Shown here in pieces: positions 23,798 through 32,107 of a stretch of 46,972 nt of DNA. Each line of letters opens with the position of its first letter. The stretch's first letter is position 1. The position numbers were made by a program, and so were the translations under genes. Below the pieces are notes generated by a model. That model saw only the letters and a program-made list of their open reading frames with translations. It did no database searches and was not told where the DNA came from. The stretch covers positions 1 to 46,972 of the forward strand of contig QHYM01000318.1 in the NCBI GenBank assembly GCA_003223295.1, given 5' to 3'. The stretch comes from Acidobacteriota bacterium (lineage in GTDB: Bacteria > Acidobacteriota > Terriglobia > Acidiferrales > UBA7541).

Positions 23798-24337
23798 CTA
23801 CGCGAGATTCAGGGCGCGCTTGAACGAGCCCTTTTCGCTCTCAATCTTTTTCTGGAGCTGCAGAATGGAGTACAGCAGCGCTTCCGGGCGCGGCGGGCAG
23901 CCGGGCACGTAAACATCCACTGGGATTACCTGATTGCAGCCTTGCACGATGGCATAGTTATTAAAGACGCCGCCGGAAGTGGCGCAAGCGCCCATGGAAA
24001 TCACCCACTTGGGCTCAGGCATTTGATCGTAGAGCTGGCGAACCACCGGAGCCATCTTCTGCGAAAGACGCCCTGCCACGATCATCAAATCGGCCTGCCG
24101 CGGCGAAGGCCGGAAAACTTCCGCGCCAAAGCGCGCCACGTCAAAGCGTGCCGCCGCCATGGACATCATCTCAATGGCGCAGCAAGCGAGGCCGAAGCTG
24201 AGTGGCCAGATGGAACTCTTGCGCGCCCAGTTCACAGCTTTGTCCAGTGATGTGAAGATGATGCCTTCGTCCTGGAGCAGGCTTCCGAAATCGGTCGGCT
24301 TGCTCAGCGTTACGTGTTTCCCCAGAGATGTGCTCAT
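23798..24337 (-). CDS. nuoB: NADH-quinone oxidoreductase subunit B
   Basis: NuoB is the complex I subunit that carries cluster N2, the last iron-sulfur centre before quinone. The 179-aa protein has all four ligands: the tandem Cys52-Cys53 (GLACCAIEM), Cys118 (GACATSGG) and Cys147 (PGCPPRPE). The length is typical. It is not flanked by nuoA, nuoC or nuoD; its neighbours are a GH16 glucanase gene and a small secreted-protein gene. It may be an extra copy, or the nuo genes may be scattered in this genome. It stands as a single transcription unit in what I can see. Confidence 0.97.
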   Translation of the reverse strand: MSTSLGKHVTLSKPTDFGSLLQDEGIIFTSLDKAVNWARKSSIWPLSFGLACCAIEMMSMAAARFDVARFGAEVFRPSPRQADLMIVAGRLSQKMAPVVRQLYDQMPEPKWVISMGACATSGGVFNNYAIVQGCNQVIPVDVYVPGCPPRPEALLYSILQLQKKIESEKGSFKRALNLA

Positions 24338-24423
24338 GATCCCTCTTCATCCCTATTTTCGCACACACGCGCACGCCGGAACAAATATCAGTAACTCTGG
24401 AGTGCGTCGAGGATGTTATGGAT

Positions 24424-24454
24424 GGGCAGCAAAACGACAGCAGTAGTGCTGCCC
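24424..24454. repeat. Inverted repeat GGGCAGCA / TGCTGCCC
   Basis: Two perfect 8-base arms (24424-24431 and 24447-24454) enclose a 15-base loop, just beyond the stop of the small secreted-protein gene. It could be a weak terminator, but no T-run follows. Confidence 0.45.
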
Positions 24455-24469
24455 GTCGCCCGGAGACCG

Positions 24470-24934
24470 CTATTGCTTGTTGTAAACCGCTGTGCCGGTG
24501 ACCTTCTTGCCCTTTGAATCGGTCGTCGTGACGGTAACCGTACGGGTTTTTCCGTCGGCCGAAATGACAATGCGGCCGCTCAGAGTCTCTTTCCCGTCCT
24601 TCTTGCCGGTGAACGTCAAGGTATGTTCGTCGACCTTTTTGTACGAGCGCATGTCGGAAGTCGCATCGCCAGTGACCGGATAGTCTTTGTCGTCGAACTT
24701 GCCCGTCCACTCGTTATGCGTTGCCTTGCCTTCGCTGTCGGTTCCCTCTACGGTGACTTTGACGTTGTCGCTTACTACCTCATATATAACTGTGGTGTTC
24801 TTCGGCACTACCGGGCTCAACTTGGACTTTGCTTCGTTCAGCTTCCAGGTGCCCATCATTGGCTCGTCCGCCAAGCAAACGCCAACTCCGATAAAGCACA
24901 ATATGAGACCCATTAGCATTGTTCTTGCTTTCAT
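24470..24934 (-). CDS. Small secreted protein, lipocalin-like
   Basis: This is a 154-aa exported protein. A clear signal peptide (about 1-22, MLMGLILCFIGVGVCLADE) precedes a mature region starting MMGTWKLNEAKSKLS. The rest alternates short polar strands (TVIYEVVSDNVKVTVEGTDS, THNEWTGKFDDKDYPVTGDA, TLTFTGKKDGK, GRIVISADGKTRTVTVTTTD). This pattern suggests a beta-barrel of the lipocalin-like kind common in Acidobacteriota. Ligand and role unknown. It precedes nuoB on the same strand by 132 bases. Confidence 0.75.
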   Translation of the reverse strand: MKARTMLMGLILCFIGVGVCLADEPMMGTWKLNEAKSKLSPVVPKNTTVIYEVVSDNVKVTVEGTDSEGKATHNEWTGKFDDKDYPVTGDATSDMRSYKKVDEHTLTFTGKKDGKETLSGRIVISADGKTRTVTVTTTDSKGKKVTGTAVYNKQ

Positions 24935-25088
24935 CTCTCCTCCTGAGGAAGAAAAAGGTTGGGCGGTCTTCCAGTGGACGCGATTCTAGCTCCAAGGGAT
25001 GTATTTAGCAACGCGCGACCCTTTGCTTGCCTCTGATTCCAGCAGATGATGGCGGCCTTACTCTTCGATAGCTTTGGGAGATCGCTGT

Positions 25089-26612
25089 TCAGTGCCCGGG
25101 AGGGGCGGGCCTCAAGTCGTATTCGGAGAGGGAGACGGAACACACGTTGCGGCGGTAACCGATCACCGAACCGGGCCACAGCGTGGTGTTCTCACCCGTA
25201 TGCGTGTCCTGATACCAACTGCGGCATCCGCCGGACTGCCAGACGGTGCGCGCCATGTGGTCGTGGAGATTTGCGACGAAATGCTGCTGCGATTCGGCGC
25301 GAACTTCCATCGCGGAAATGTTGCGCTGGCGCATCAGCCTCAAGCACCTCATGACGTAGCCGACTTGCGCCTCAATCATCAGCACGACGGAATTGTGGCC
25401 CAGGCCGGTGTTGGGGCCGAGCAGCATGAAGAAATTCGGGAAGCCACTGACGGTAACGCCGAGATAGGCGCTCATGCGTTTGCGCCACGCATCGTGAATC
25501 TCGATGCCGCCTCTGCCGAACAGCTTCATGCCGATGAACTGGTCGGTCACATGGAAGCCGGTGCCGTAGATCAAGACGTCCACCGGGCGCTCGATGCCGT
25601 CCTGGGTGACCACGCTACGCTCGCGAACTTCGGCGATCCTATCCGTGACGAGCTCCACGTTGCGCCGCTTAAACACCGGATAAAAATCATCGGAAAGAAG
25701 GATGCGTTTGCAACCAATCTGATAGCGCGGCGTCAGCGCCGCTCGCAGCTTCGGATCGCTGACGCTTCTTTCCAGATGGCGGCGCGCGATTCTCTCAAAA
25801 TATTCGCGAACGACGCGGTCGCCAAGGAAATTCAGGACGCGCCACTCGAGGCTGAAGAAAAGGAATTGGCGGATGGCCCAAGTAAGGCTCGGCACGCGGC
25901 GGAAGCGTTCCCGCCATTTCTCGGAAATGCCAAAGTCGAGGCGCGGAACAATCCACGGAGGGGTGCGCTGAAACACGTACAGCTTGCCGGCACGCGGAGC
26001 GACGTGCGGGATGAATTGAATCGAGCTGGCGCCAGTCCCGACCACCGCAACGGTTTTGCCGCTCAGATCCACATCGGATCGCCATGTGGCGGAATGAAAA
26101 GAAGGCTCGGAGAAACGCTCGATGCCGGGGATTTCCGGATAGTTCGGGACGTGCAGCGCGCCCATGCCGGAAATGAGCACGCGCGCCCGGATCGAGAGGT
26201 TATCGAGCGAGTTGTCGCTCGCGGAGATGCGCCACTGCCCGGCAGACTCGTTCCACGCGGCCTCGTGGAAGCAAGTATTGAAGCGAATGTAAGGTGCGAG
26301 CCCGTATCGCTGAACGCAGGATTTCAAGTATTGCCAGATTTCCTGTTGGCTGGCGAACATGCGAGTCCAGCCGGGGTTTCGTTCGAACGAAAAAGAATAA
26401 AGATGAGCGGGCACGTCGCAGGCACAGCCCGGATAGCGATTCTCGTACCAAGTGCCGCCGAGGTCGTCGCTCTTCTCAATGACCAGAAAACTCTTCATGC
26501 CGGCTTCGAGCAGCCTGATGCCCATGCAGATGCCGGAGAAGCCCGCGCCGACGATGAGCAGGTCGACAGAAATATCCGCAGAGTTGCGATGATTGCCGGA
26601 GAGCTCAGGCAT
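25089..26612 (-). CDS. Flavin-containing monooxygenase (Baeyer-Villiger type)
   Basis: This is a 507-aa flavoprotein that would use NADPH and oxygen to insert an oxygen atom into a ketone. The FAD site is GAGFSG (about 22-27), with GGTWYENRYPG (about 52-62) following. The NADPH motif GTGASSIQF is at about 192-200. The Baeyer-Villiger fingerprint FxGxxxHxxxW appears as F167-S-E-P-S-F-H173-S-A-T-W177, with Glu in place of the Gly. It overlaps the end of the broken esterase gene by eight bases. Such pairs convert ketones to esters and then to alcohols and acids. The G-to-E change could shift it toward a simple flavin monooxygenase. Confidence 0.88.
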   Translation of the reverse strand: MPELSGNHRNSADISVDLLIVGAGFSGICMGIRLLEAGMKSFLVIEKSDDLGGTWYENRYPGCACDVPAHLYSFSFERNPGWTRMFASQQEIWQYLKSCVQRYGLAPYIRFNTCFHEAAWNESAGQWRISASDNSLDNLSIRARVLISGMGALHVPNYPEIPGIERFSEPSFHSATWRSDVDLSGKTVAVVGTGASSIQFIPHVAPRAGKLYVFQRTPPWIVPRLDFGISEKWRERFRRVPSLTWAIRQFLFFSLEWRVLNFLGDRVVREYFERIARRHLERSVSDPKLRAALTPRYQIGCKRILLSDDFYPVFKRRNVELVTDRIAEVRERSVVTQDGIERPVDVLIYGTGFHVTDQFIGMKLFGRGGIEIHDAWRKRMSAYLGVTVSGFPNFFMLLGPNTGLGHNSVVLMIEAQVGYVMRCLRLMRQRNISAMEVRAESQQHFVANLHDHMARTVWQSGGCRSWYQDTHTGENTTLWPGSVIGYRRNVCSVSLSEYDLRPAPPGH

Positions 26613-27427
26613 GGTGAGCCAATCCTACACCATCTGAATTCTCCGCCACAGCATGCCGACGCAAGAATGAGGCGCTTTCCTGCAGGGATTGGCGAGCCTC
26701 AGGGACTAGTTGGTGAGCGAGCTGCCACGCGTGAGGGACGACGGGCCAAACTTTCAATTCTGCGGTCACGCCTGCCGCGCGCGCTTTCTCGGCGAGCCGC
26801 GTGGAATCATCGCGCAGACATTCGTCCGATCCGACGTGAATGGCCATTGAACATGGCGCAGCGCCGCGTATTTGTGCGAATCGAATCGCCAGTGGCGGCG
26901 AGGTCGGTCCAAGGCGAGAAGAGGGCGGCCGCAGCAGGAAGCGGCGTGCCCGCGGCACGAAGTACGAGCAAGTGGGAAAGTGCGAGCCCGCCACCGGCAG
27001 AATCGCCGGCGACAACAATGCGCTGCGGCGAATAGCCTTCAGCCAACAGGCCCCGATAAGCGGCAGCGGCGTCATCAACCGCGGCTGGAAAGGGATTCTC
27101 TGGCGCGAGGCGATAGTTCGGAGCGAAAACTCGGAATCCGTGCAAGGCGAACCAGACGGTGACTGGACGGTGTGTCTCGGCGGAGCAACCGATGTAGCCG
27201 CCCCCGTGCAAATAGAGAAGAACGCTTTCCGCGGAATTTGGCGATTCGACCCATTCCCCGGGAATCCCGTTCACCTGGGCCGAGGTAATCCCTACGGATG
27301 GCGGAATTTTGTAAGGAAGGGGACGAAGAATCTGGCGCGCGACGCGATAATCGCGGCAACCTTTCAGGCGGCGCTTGACGCGCCACTTAATGATCCAAAC
27401 CGCGAGATGCGCTTGAAGGCTGGCCAT
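26605..27427 (-). pseudogene. HSL-family esterase with internal deletion and frameshift
   Basis: The N-terminal part (start ATG at 27427) is a hormone-sensitive-lipase-type esterase: LYLHGGGYIG is the oxyanion motif, GDSAGGGLA holds the catalytic serine, and SPWTDLAATGDSIRTN is a conserved block. The frame then ends at 26807. The C-terminus continues in another frame: AIHVGSDECLRDDSTRLAEK with the acid Asp, and VVPHAWQLAHQLVPEARQSL with the His. In typical family members some 43 residues separate these blocks; here only about 28 bases remain. So roughly 100 bases are missing, which is too many for a simple read error. It is the upstream partner of the monooxygenase gene. Confidence 0.85.
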
Positions 27428-27529
27428 GGCTGGTTCGAGAGGATAACAGACCTTGTGGAAAGGGGCCCTAAGTTTGGAGGTAAAAGAACCGGCGAGGGAC
27501 TGGGCGTCCCCGCCGGCATGGGCTAAGAC

Positions 27530-28855
27530 TTACAGAGATCGCAGGAAAGTGATGAGCTGGTTCTGCTGGGTTGTGCTGAGACTGTTGAAATTGTTGGTCA
27601 CGGGTTGCGCTTCGCCGCGATGTTGTTGAATCGCGCTAAAGAAGGTCACGCTCCGGCCGTCGTGGAGCAGTTCGGTGCGCGTTCGAACGCCCCAGAGGGG
27701 CGGTGTGCGCATTTTGTTGGCGGTCTCCTGGCCGCCGGTTTGCACGATACCGTCGCCAGTCCCCACGTTGTGGAGAAGGAAGTCGCTGTAAGGGTGAAAG
27801 ACCGTGTTGCCCAACGCCGGCGCGACATGGACCGCGCCTCCAGCGACGGCTGTTCCGGCCGGGGCCGTGATGATCGAGGAGACGTGGCAAATGTCACAGC
27901 CGACGCTGTGGAACAGGCTTGCGCCAGCCACGCCATCCGCCGAGGTAGCCAGGGCCGTGTCGCGAGGCGGCACTTTGGTGGCGCGCATGAACCGCGCGAG
28001 GTGGTCAACGTCATTGAGACCTTCCGAATCGACCTCGCTGTCGTTGGGATCCGGAACCACGTCGCAGAGCCGCGTCAAGTCAACATTGTTGGGCGCCAGG
28101 CGGTTGCTGATGCCCATTTCGTTCAAGTACGCATCGCTCGAAAAAGACAGAAGCGAGGCGTGTTGGTCCTTCCAACCAAAGCGCCCGACAGCGAGCGTTC
28201 CGTTGGCTTCCAGTACGGGGACTTTCACCGCCTGGCCGCAAATGGCTCCGCCGGTGTTGGCGCACTGCGCCGAAGCGAGGTTGAGAAGCGCCTGGTCCAA
28301 AACGGACTCGATGAAACCGTCCCCGAGCGTGTTCAACGACAGGCGAAGAGCGAGAATGTTTTCCGCGGTGGTAATGCGCTCCTGGCCCTGGGTTTGCGGG
28401 AAGTTAAAGGTCTGCTGCACGCCATCAACGGTGATGGTGTCCACAGCCGGGCAGATGGCTCGCTGGTTGATGAGCGAACGATTGGGAATTGTCACGGTGT
28501 TGTCCGCTAGGAAGGCCGTGGCACCCACAAATCGGCCGGTGGAGTCACGATGGCCCGCGCGAAATTCCTTGATCTGGCTGCCTGAGCCCGTGACGGGGTT
28601 TTGGTGGCATTCGCGGCAGGACTGCGCATTGAAGATCGGGCCGAGGCCTTCGCCGATGGTCTCGGTTTCTTCAAATTTGCCGCGGTCCATGCTGAAAGTG
28701 GCCTGGTCGGTAAGTCCGTTTGGTTGATTGTCGTAACCGGAAGGAGCCTCCGTGGCCGTGCTGGAGTTTTGCCCCAAGGATGGACCGGCGATGGCGAGCG
28801 CCATTGCCAGTCCGGCGATGAGACACACGTAGAGCATCGTATTCTTCGAACACAT
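27530..28855 (-). CDS. Di-heme oxidoreductase (cytochrome c peroxidase-like, DUF1111)
   Basis: This is an exported 441-aa c-type cytochrome. A signal peptide (about 7-28, MLYVCLIAGLAMALAIAGPS) leads to the periplasm. Two heme c sites are present: C80-R-E-C-H84 and C320-D-I-C-H324, the second followed by the SIITAP region. The sequence has the layout of the di-heme oxidoreductase family, putative thiol oxidoreductase or peroxidase (for example GLGPIFNAQSCRECHQNP and TPPLWGVRTRTELLHDGR). GGAGG stands eight bases before the ATG. It has no obvious operon partner. Substrate unknown. Confidence 0.9.
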   Translation of the reverse strand: MCSKNTMLYVCLIAGLAMALAIAGPSLGQNSSTATEAPSGYDNQPNGLTDQATFSMDRGKFEETETIGEGLGPIFNAQSCRECHQNPVTGSGSQIKEFRAGHRDSTGRFVGATAFLADNTVTIPNRSLINQRAICPAVDTITVDGVQQTFNFPQTQGQERITTAENILALRLSLNTLGDGFIESVLDQALLNLASAQCANTGGAICGQAVKVPVLEANGTLAVGRFGWKDQHASLLSFSSDAYLNEMGISNRLAPNNVDLTRLCDVVPDPNDSEVDSEGLNDVDHLARFMRATKVPPRDTALATSADGVAGASLFHSVGCDICHVSSIITAPAGTAVAGGAVHVAPALGNTVFHPYSDFLLHNVGTGDGIVQTGGQETANKMRTPPLWGVRTRTELLHDGRSVTFFSAIQQHRGEAQPVTNNFNSLSTTQQNQLITFLRSL

Positions 28856-28985
28856 CCCATGGTCCTCCGAGGAGAATTGAAAGGGACAAGTTGCTGGGCA
28901 CCGGGAGATGGCAGGGTTGGGGAGCCGTCACTTCGAGGTGGATGGGCGCGAAAAATATAAGATCGGGTAAATCCTGTCAATAGTA

Positions 28986-30041
28986 CTAAGGGAATTCATG
29001 GAAGCGGCTAGTCTCAACGGAAAGGACGACTTTGCCGAATTGCGAGCCGGATTCGAGATACGCGTGAGCGGCAGCGGCTTCCGCGAGCGGAAAGACGCGA
29101 TCGACGACAGGTTTGAGTTTTCCTGCAGCGACGAGCTTCATCACGTTGTGCAGCTCAGACTTCGTGCCCATGTAGGAACCAAGGAGCGAAAGCTGGCGGC
29201 TGAAGAGAAAACGCAAGTCCACCTTTGCGTCGTAGCCGGTGGTGGCACCGCAAGTGACAAGGCGGCCAGCGGGGGCGAGACTGGCGAGGCTGTCTTCCCA
29301 GGTGGCCGTGCCGACGTGCTCGAACACCACGTCGACGCCGCGCTTATTTGTAATGCGGCGGACTTCGTCACGAATTTTTTGGGCTTTGTGATTGACCAGA
29401 TGATCGGCGCCAAGGGCTTTGGCTTTTGCGAGTTTTTCGTCCGAGCCGGCCGTGGCGATCACGCGCGCGCCGAAGAATTTGGCGATTTGAATGGCCGCGC
29501 TGCCGACGCCGCTGCCCGCGCCAAGGATGAGAACGTCTTCGCCGGATTGCAATTCGGCGCGGGTGATGAGCATGTGCCAAGCCGTTTGAAACACCAGAGG
29601 AATTGCGGCGGCTTCTTCCCACTTGAGATTTTCAGGATAAGGGAGGCAATTCACTTCGGGCGCGCGGACGAATTCCGCGCAGCCGCCGTCAATCATGTAG
29701 CCGAGGTTGGTGGCCTGGCGGCAATAGTTGTCGAGGCCTGTGATGCAAGCCGGGCATTTGCCGCAACTCACCAAGGGCGCGAGGGCGGTTTTCTGGCCGA
29801 CCCGGATTGTGGTCACGTCCGCGCCAATTTTTGCGATTTCGCCGACGATGTCGCTGCCGGGAATGTGTGGCAGCGGAATTGGCACATTGGGCAATCCGCG
29901 GCGCACCCAAAGATCAAGATGATTAAGCGCGCAAGCTTTCACCCGCACGAGAACATCGTTCGAACGCAGCGTGGGCTCCGGTGCATCCGTGTATTTCAGG
30001 ACTTCAGGTCCGCCGTGCTCATGGAAAACACTCGCCTTCAT
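28986..30041 (-). CDS. Zinc-dependent alcohol dehydrogenase / quinone oxidoreductase-like MDR
   Basis: This 351-aa medium-chain dehydrogenase starts MKASVFHEHGGPEVLKY. The structural zinc loop has four cysteines, Cys93, Cys96, Cys99 and Cys107 (CGKCPACITGLDNYC). The Rossmann motif is GAGSGVGSAAIQIAKFFGA. Likely catalytic-zinc ligands are Cys37 and His59, with the Asp/Glu of the GSDIVGE region. It probably oxidises an alcohol or reduces an enal or aldehyde with NAD(P)H; the exact substrate is not readable. I chose the ATG at 30041 because an upstream in-frame start would add 64 unconserved residues. Divergent from xdhC. Confidence 0.9.
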   Translation of the reverse strand: MKASVFHEHGGPEVLKYTDAPEPTLRSNDVLVRVKACALNHLDLWVRRGLPNVPIPLPHIPGSDIVGEIAKIGADVTTIRVGQKTALAPLVSCGKCPACITGLDNYCRQATNLGYMIDGGCAEFVRAPEVNCLPYPENLKWEEAAAIPLVFQTAWHMLITRAELQSGEDVLILGAGSGVGSAAIQIAKFFGARVIATAGSDEKLAKAKALGADHLVNHKAQKIRDEVRRITNKRGVDVVFEHVGTATWEDSLASLAPAGRLVTCGATTGYDAKVDLRFLFSRQLSLLGSYMGTKSELHNVMKLVAAGKLKPVVDRVFPLAEAAAAHAYLESGSQFGKVVLSVETSRFHEFP

Positions 30042-30159
30042 GAAACTTCTGCCCTCCGTGCAAGAGCCGAACGGTATCATCGTGTACGAGGAGTGTCCAG
30101 AAAGCGCCCCGCATTGACAGCGCGAATGGCGCGCCGTAGGCTGGCAGGAGAGGAAGCCA

Positions 30160-31005
30160 GTGGACCTGTTCGAAGAAATCGTCAAGATGAGGCGCGGGGG
30201 GCAGCGCGGAGCGCTGGCCACGATCGTGCACACGAACGGCTCGATTCCGAGCTATGAGAGTTCGCGGATGCTGGTGCGCGAGGATGGCTCGATCGCTGGA
30301 ACGATTGGCGGCGGCTGCGTGGAGGCAGAAGTTTGGGCTGCGGCGAGAGAAGTGATGCAAAAAGAAGCGCCGCGAAAGATGGTCTTCCATCTGAACAATG
30401 AAGCCAGCTACGACAACGGATTGATCTGCGGAGGCACGCTGGAGATTTTTGTCGAGCCGATCTTGCCGCAGCCGGTAGTCTATTTGTTTGGCGGCGGGCA
30501 CGTTTCGATGGCAGTGGCGAAAGCAGCGCACGCGGCGGGATTTGGCATTGTGGTGGTGGATGACCGCGAGGCGTTCGCGAATAAAGAACGGTTTCCCATG
30601 GCCCAGGAAGTTCACATCAGCTACGAGGAAGCATTCGAGAAAATCCGGCCTAACGCCGCGGGCTACCTGGTGATCGTGACGCGTGGACATAAAGAAGATA
30701 TGCGCGTGCTCGCATGGGCCGTTCGAACGGAAGCGCGCTACGTGGGGATGATTGGAAGCAAACGCAAAGTGATGTCGGTTTACAAAGCGCTGGAGAACGA
30801 AGGCTACAAGCGGGAAGAATTCGAACGCGTGTATGCGCCGATGGGACTGGACATCGGGGCGCTCTCCCCAGAAGAGATTGCGGTCAGCATTACCGCGGAA
30901 CTAGTGGCGGTTCGGCGCAACGCTGCCAACGCGGAGCACAAGAAATTGAACATGGAGACGCGCGCGGCAATGCAATCCACAGGCAAACTCACAGCCGAGC
31001 GCTGA
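30160..31005 (+). CDS. xdhC: XdhC-family molybdenum-enzyme maturation factor
   Basis: XdhC proteins carry molybdenum cofactor, help add its sulfido ligand, and deliver it to xanthine dehydrogenase or CO-dehydrogenase-like enzymes. The 281-aa protein has the XdhC/CoxI N-terminal block (RRGGQRGALATIVHTNGSIP, then SRMLVREDGSIAGTIGGGCV) and the Rossmann part VYLFGGGHVSMAVAKAAHAA with the closing VGMIGSKRKV. Start is GTG at 30160, with GAGGAA just upstream. It is followed by mocA nine bases on, so the two form an operon. No molybdenum hydroxylase structural genes lie in the window. Confidence 0.92.
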   Translation: MDLFEEIVKMRRGGQRGALATIVHTNGSIPSYESSRMLVREDGSIAGTIGGGCVEAEVWAAAREVMQKEAPRKMVFHLNNEASYDNGLICGGTLEIFVEPILPQPVVYLFGGGHVSMAVAKAAHAAGFGIVVVDDREAFANKERFPMAQEVHISYEEAFEKIRPNAAGYLVIVTRGHKEDMRVLAWAVRTEARYVGMIGSKRKVMSVYKALENEGYKREEFERVYAPMGLDIGALSPEEIAVSITAELVAVRRNAANAEHKKLNMETRAAMQSTGKLTAER

Positions 31006-31014
31006 AAGGGACAC

Positions 31015-31602
31015 ATGCTGGCCGCCGTCATTCTGTCCGGCGGGGCCTCGAGCCGCATGGGCTCGCCCAAGGCGCTGCTTCCCTACCAGGGTCGGCCTTT
31101 CCTTGAACATTTATTGGAAATCACCACGCGGCCGGAAATCGGCGCGCGGAAAGTGGTGCTGGGCGCGGACGCAGAGTCCATCGCAAAAGCAATTCCTCTT
31201 AAAGCAAACGAAATGGTGATCAACCCCGACTGGGAAAAGGGACAGCTCAGCTCGATTCAGGCTGCGGTACGCAAGTTGCCCGCTGGCACGGATGGCATGC
31301 TGCTCTGCCTAATCGACCATCCGTTGATTAGCGGTGCGCTGGTCGGCGAATTAATCGCGCAATTCTATAAAACGAAAAAGTGTATCGCGTTGCCGGTTTA
31401 CGAAGGGCGGCGCGGGCATCCGGTGATTTTCTCCGCGTCGTTATATCAAGAACTGCTGCAAGCGCCCTTGGAGACGGGAGCACGGGCGGTGGTATGGGCG
31501 CACGCAGATGACGTCGAGGAAGTCCCCACCAACGAAGAAGGCTGTGTGCTGAACCTGAATGATCCGGAAACGCTGAACAAAGCGCTGGACGAGGATCGTT
31601 AG
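31015..31602 (+). CDS. mocA: Molybdenum cofactor cytidylyltransferase (MocA-like)
   Basis: This is a nucleotidyltransferase of 195 aa. The nucleotide-binding motif LSGGASSRMGSPKALL (about 8-23) is that of the MobA/MocA family, and the partner block LLCLIDHPLISGAL (about 96-109) holds the metal-binding Asp. MocA forms the cytosine dinucleotide cofactor of xanthine-oxidase-family enzymes; MobA forms the guanine form. Pairing with xdhC favours MocA. It begins nine bases after xdhC. Its stop overlaps the end of the convergent IscU-like gene by four bases. Confidence 0.9.
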   Translation: MLAAVILSGGASSRMGSPKALLPYQGRPFLEHLLEITTRPEIGARKVVLGADAESIAKAIPLKANEMVINPDWEKGQLSSIQAAVRKLPAGTDGMLLCLIDHPLISGALVGELIAQFYKTKKCIALPVYEGRRGHPVIFSASLYQELLQAPLETGARAVVWAHADDVEEVPTNEEGCVLNLNDPETLNKALDEDR

Positions 31603-31964
31603 CGGGCAGACGAGAGCTTTTGCAGAAGGGCGCCAACGGCATCAGCGGCAAGTTGCGCGCCATGAAAAGTTGCTTGGGGAAGGCCGCCGAGGGAGACGGA
31701 AATAGATTCCGGCGTGATCGCTCGGGCTTCCGCGGGTGTGCGGCCGCGGAGCTGCTCGGTGAGGAGCGAAGCGCAGGCGATGGCGGTGGTGCAACCGCGG
31801 CAGAGGAAACGGACTTCGCCGATGCGGCCCGATTCGAATCGGGCGAAAAGTTTGAGGATGTCGCCGCAGACAGGATTGCTCACTTCGATGGTTGCGGTGG
31901 CGCCGGGCAGTTCGCCCGCGTTGCGCGGATTGCGGAAGTGATCGAGAACGGCTTCGCTGAACAC
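31599..31964 (-). CDS. IscU/NifU-like iron-sulfur scaffold, third cysteine missing
   Basis: This is a 121-aa scaffold-like protein. It starts FSEAVLDHFRNPRNAGELPG as in the family. The first cluster site is NPVCGD (Cys33, Asp35). The second is RGCTTAIACAS (Cys58). The third family cysteine should follow His in a HC motif, but here the sequence is TFHGAQLAADAV, with Gly102 in its place. Extra cysteines occur at 55 and 64. Such a variant may hold clusters differently or not at all. I prefer the GTG at 31964; the ATG at 32000 is possible, and neither has a good ribosome-binding site. It lies convergent with mocA. Confidence 0.8.
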   Translation of the reverse strand: MFSEAVLDHFRNPRNAGELPGATATIEVSNPVCGDILKLFARFESGRIGEVRFLCRGCTTAIACASLLTEQLRGRTPAEARAITPESISVSLGGLPQATFHGAQLAADAVGALLQKLSSAR

Positions 31965-32024
31965 GGATGAAGTATGGCAAAACGTGTCGCAGGGGTGCAA
32001 CGCGACGCAAAACCAAGGCGAAAG

Positions 32025-32085
32025 AATTCAACGCAGAGGACACAGAGAGCGCAGAGATCTCAGAGATCTCAGAGAAGAGAATCCG
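32025..32085. repeat. GA-rich degenerate repeat ACGCAGAGGACACAGAG
   Basis: The spacer upstream of the IscU-like gene contains AACGCAGAGGACACAGAGAG and then repeats of AGATCTCAG (two to three copies). A weaker relative, AACGCAGAGATACAGGGGCT, occurs at about 37503-37522 at the end of the BtuF-like gene. Confidence 0.5.
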
Positions 32086-32107
32086 CTGCACATGCCGCAC
32101 GCCCCGC

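Noticed and set aside
25074-27035. Long plus-strand frame opposite the flavin monooxygenase and the esterase
   Set aside because: It has no recognisable domain and mirrors the codon pattern of the real minus-strand genes.
32025-32085. Possible regulatory tandem array (AGATCTCAG)
   Set aside because: Looks like a degenerate dispersed GA-rich repeat; a related copy overlaps coding sequence at about 37503, so a specific operator role is unlikely.
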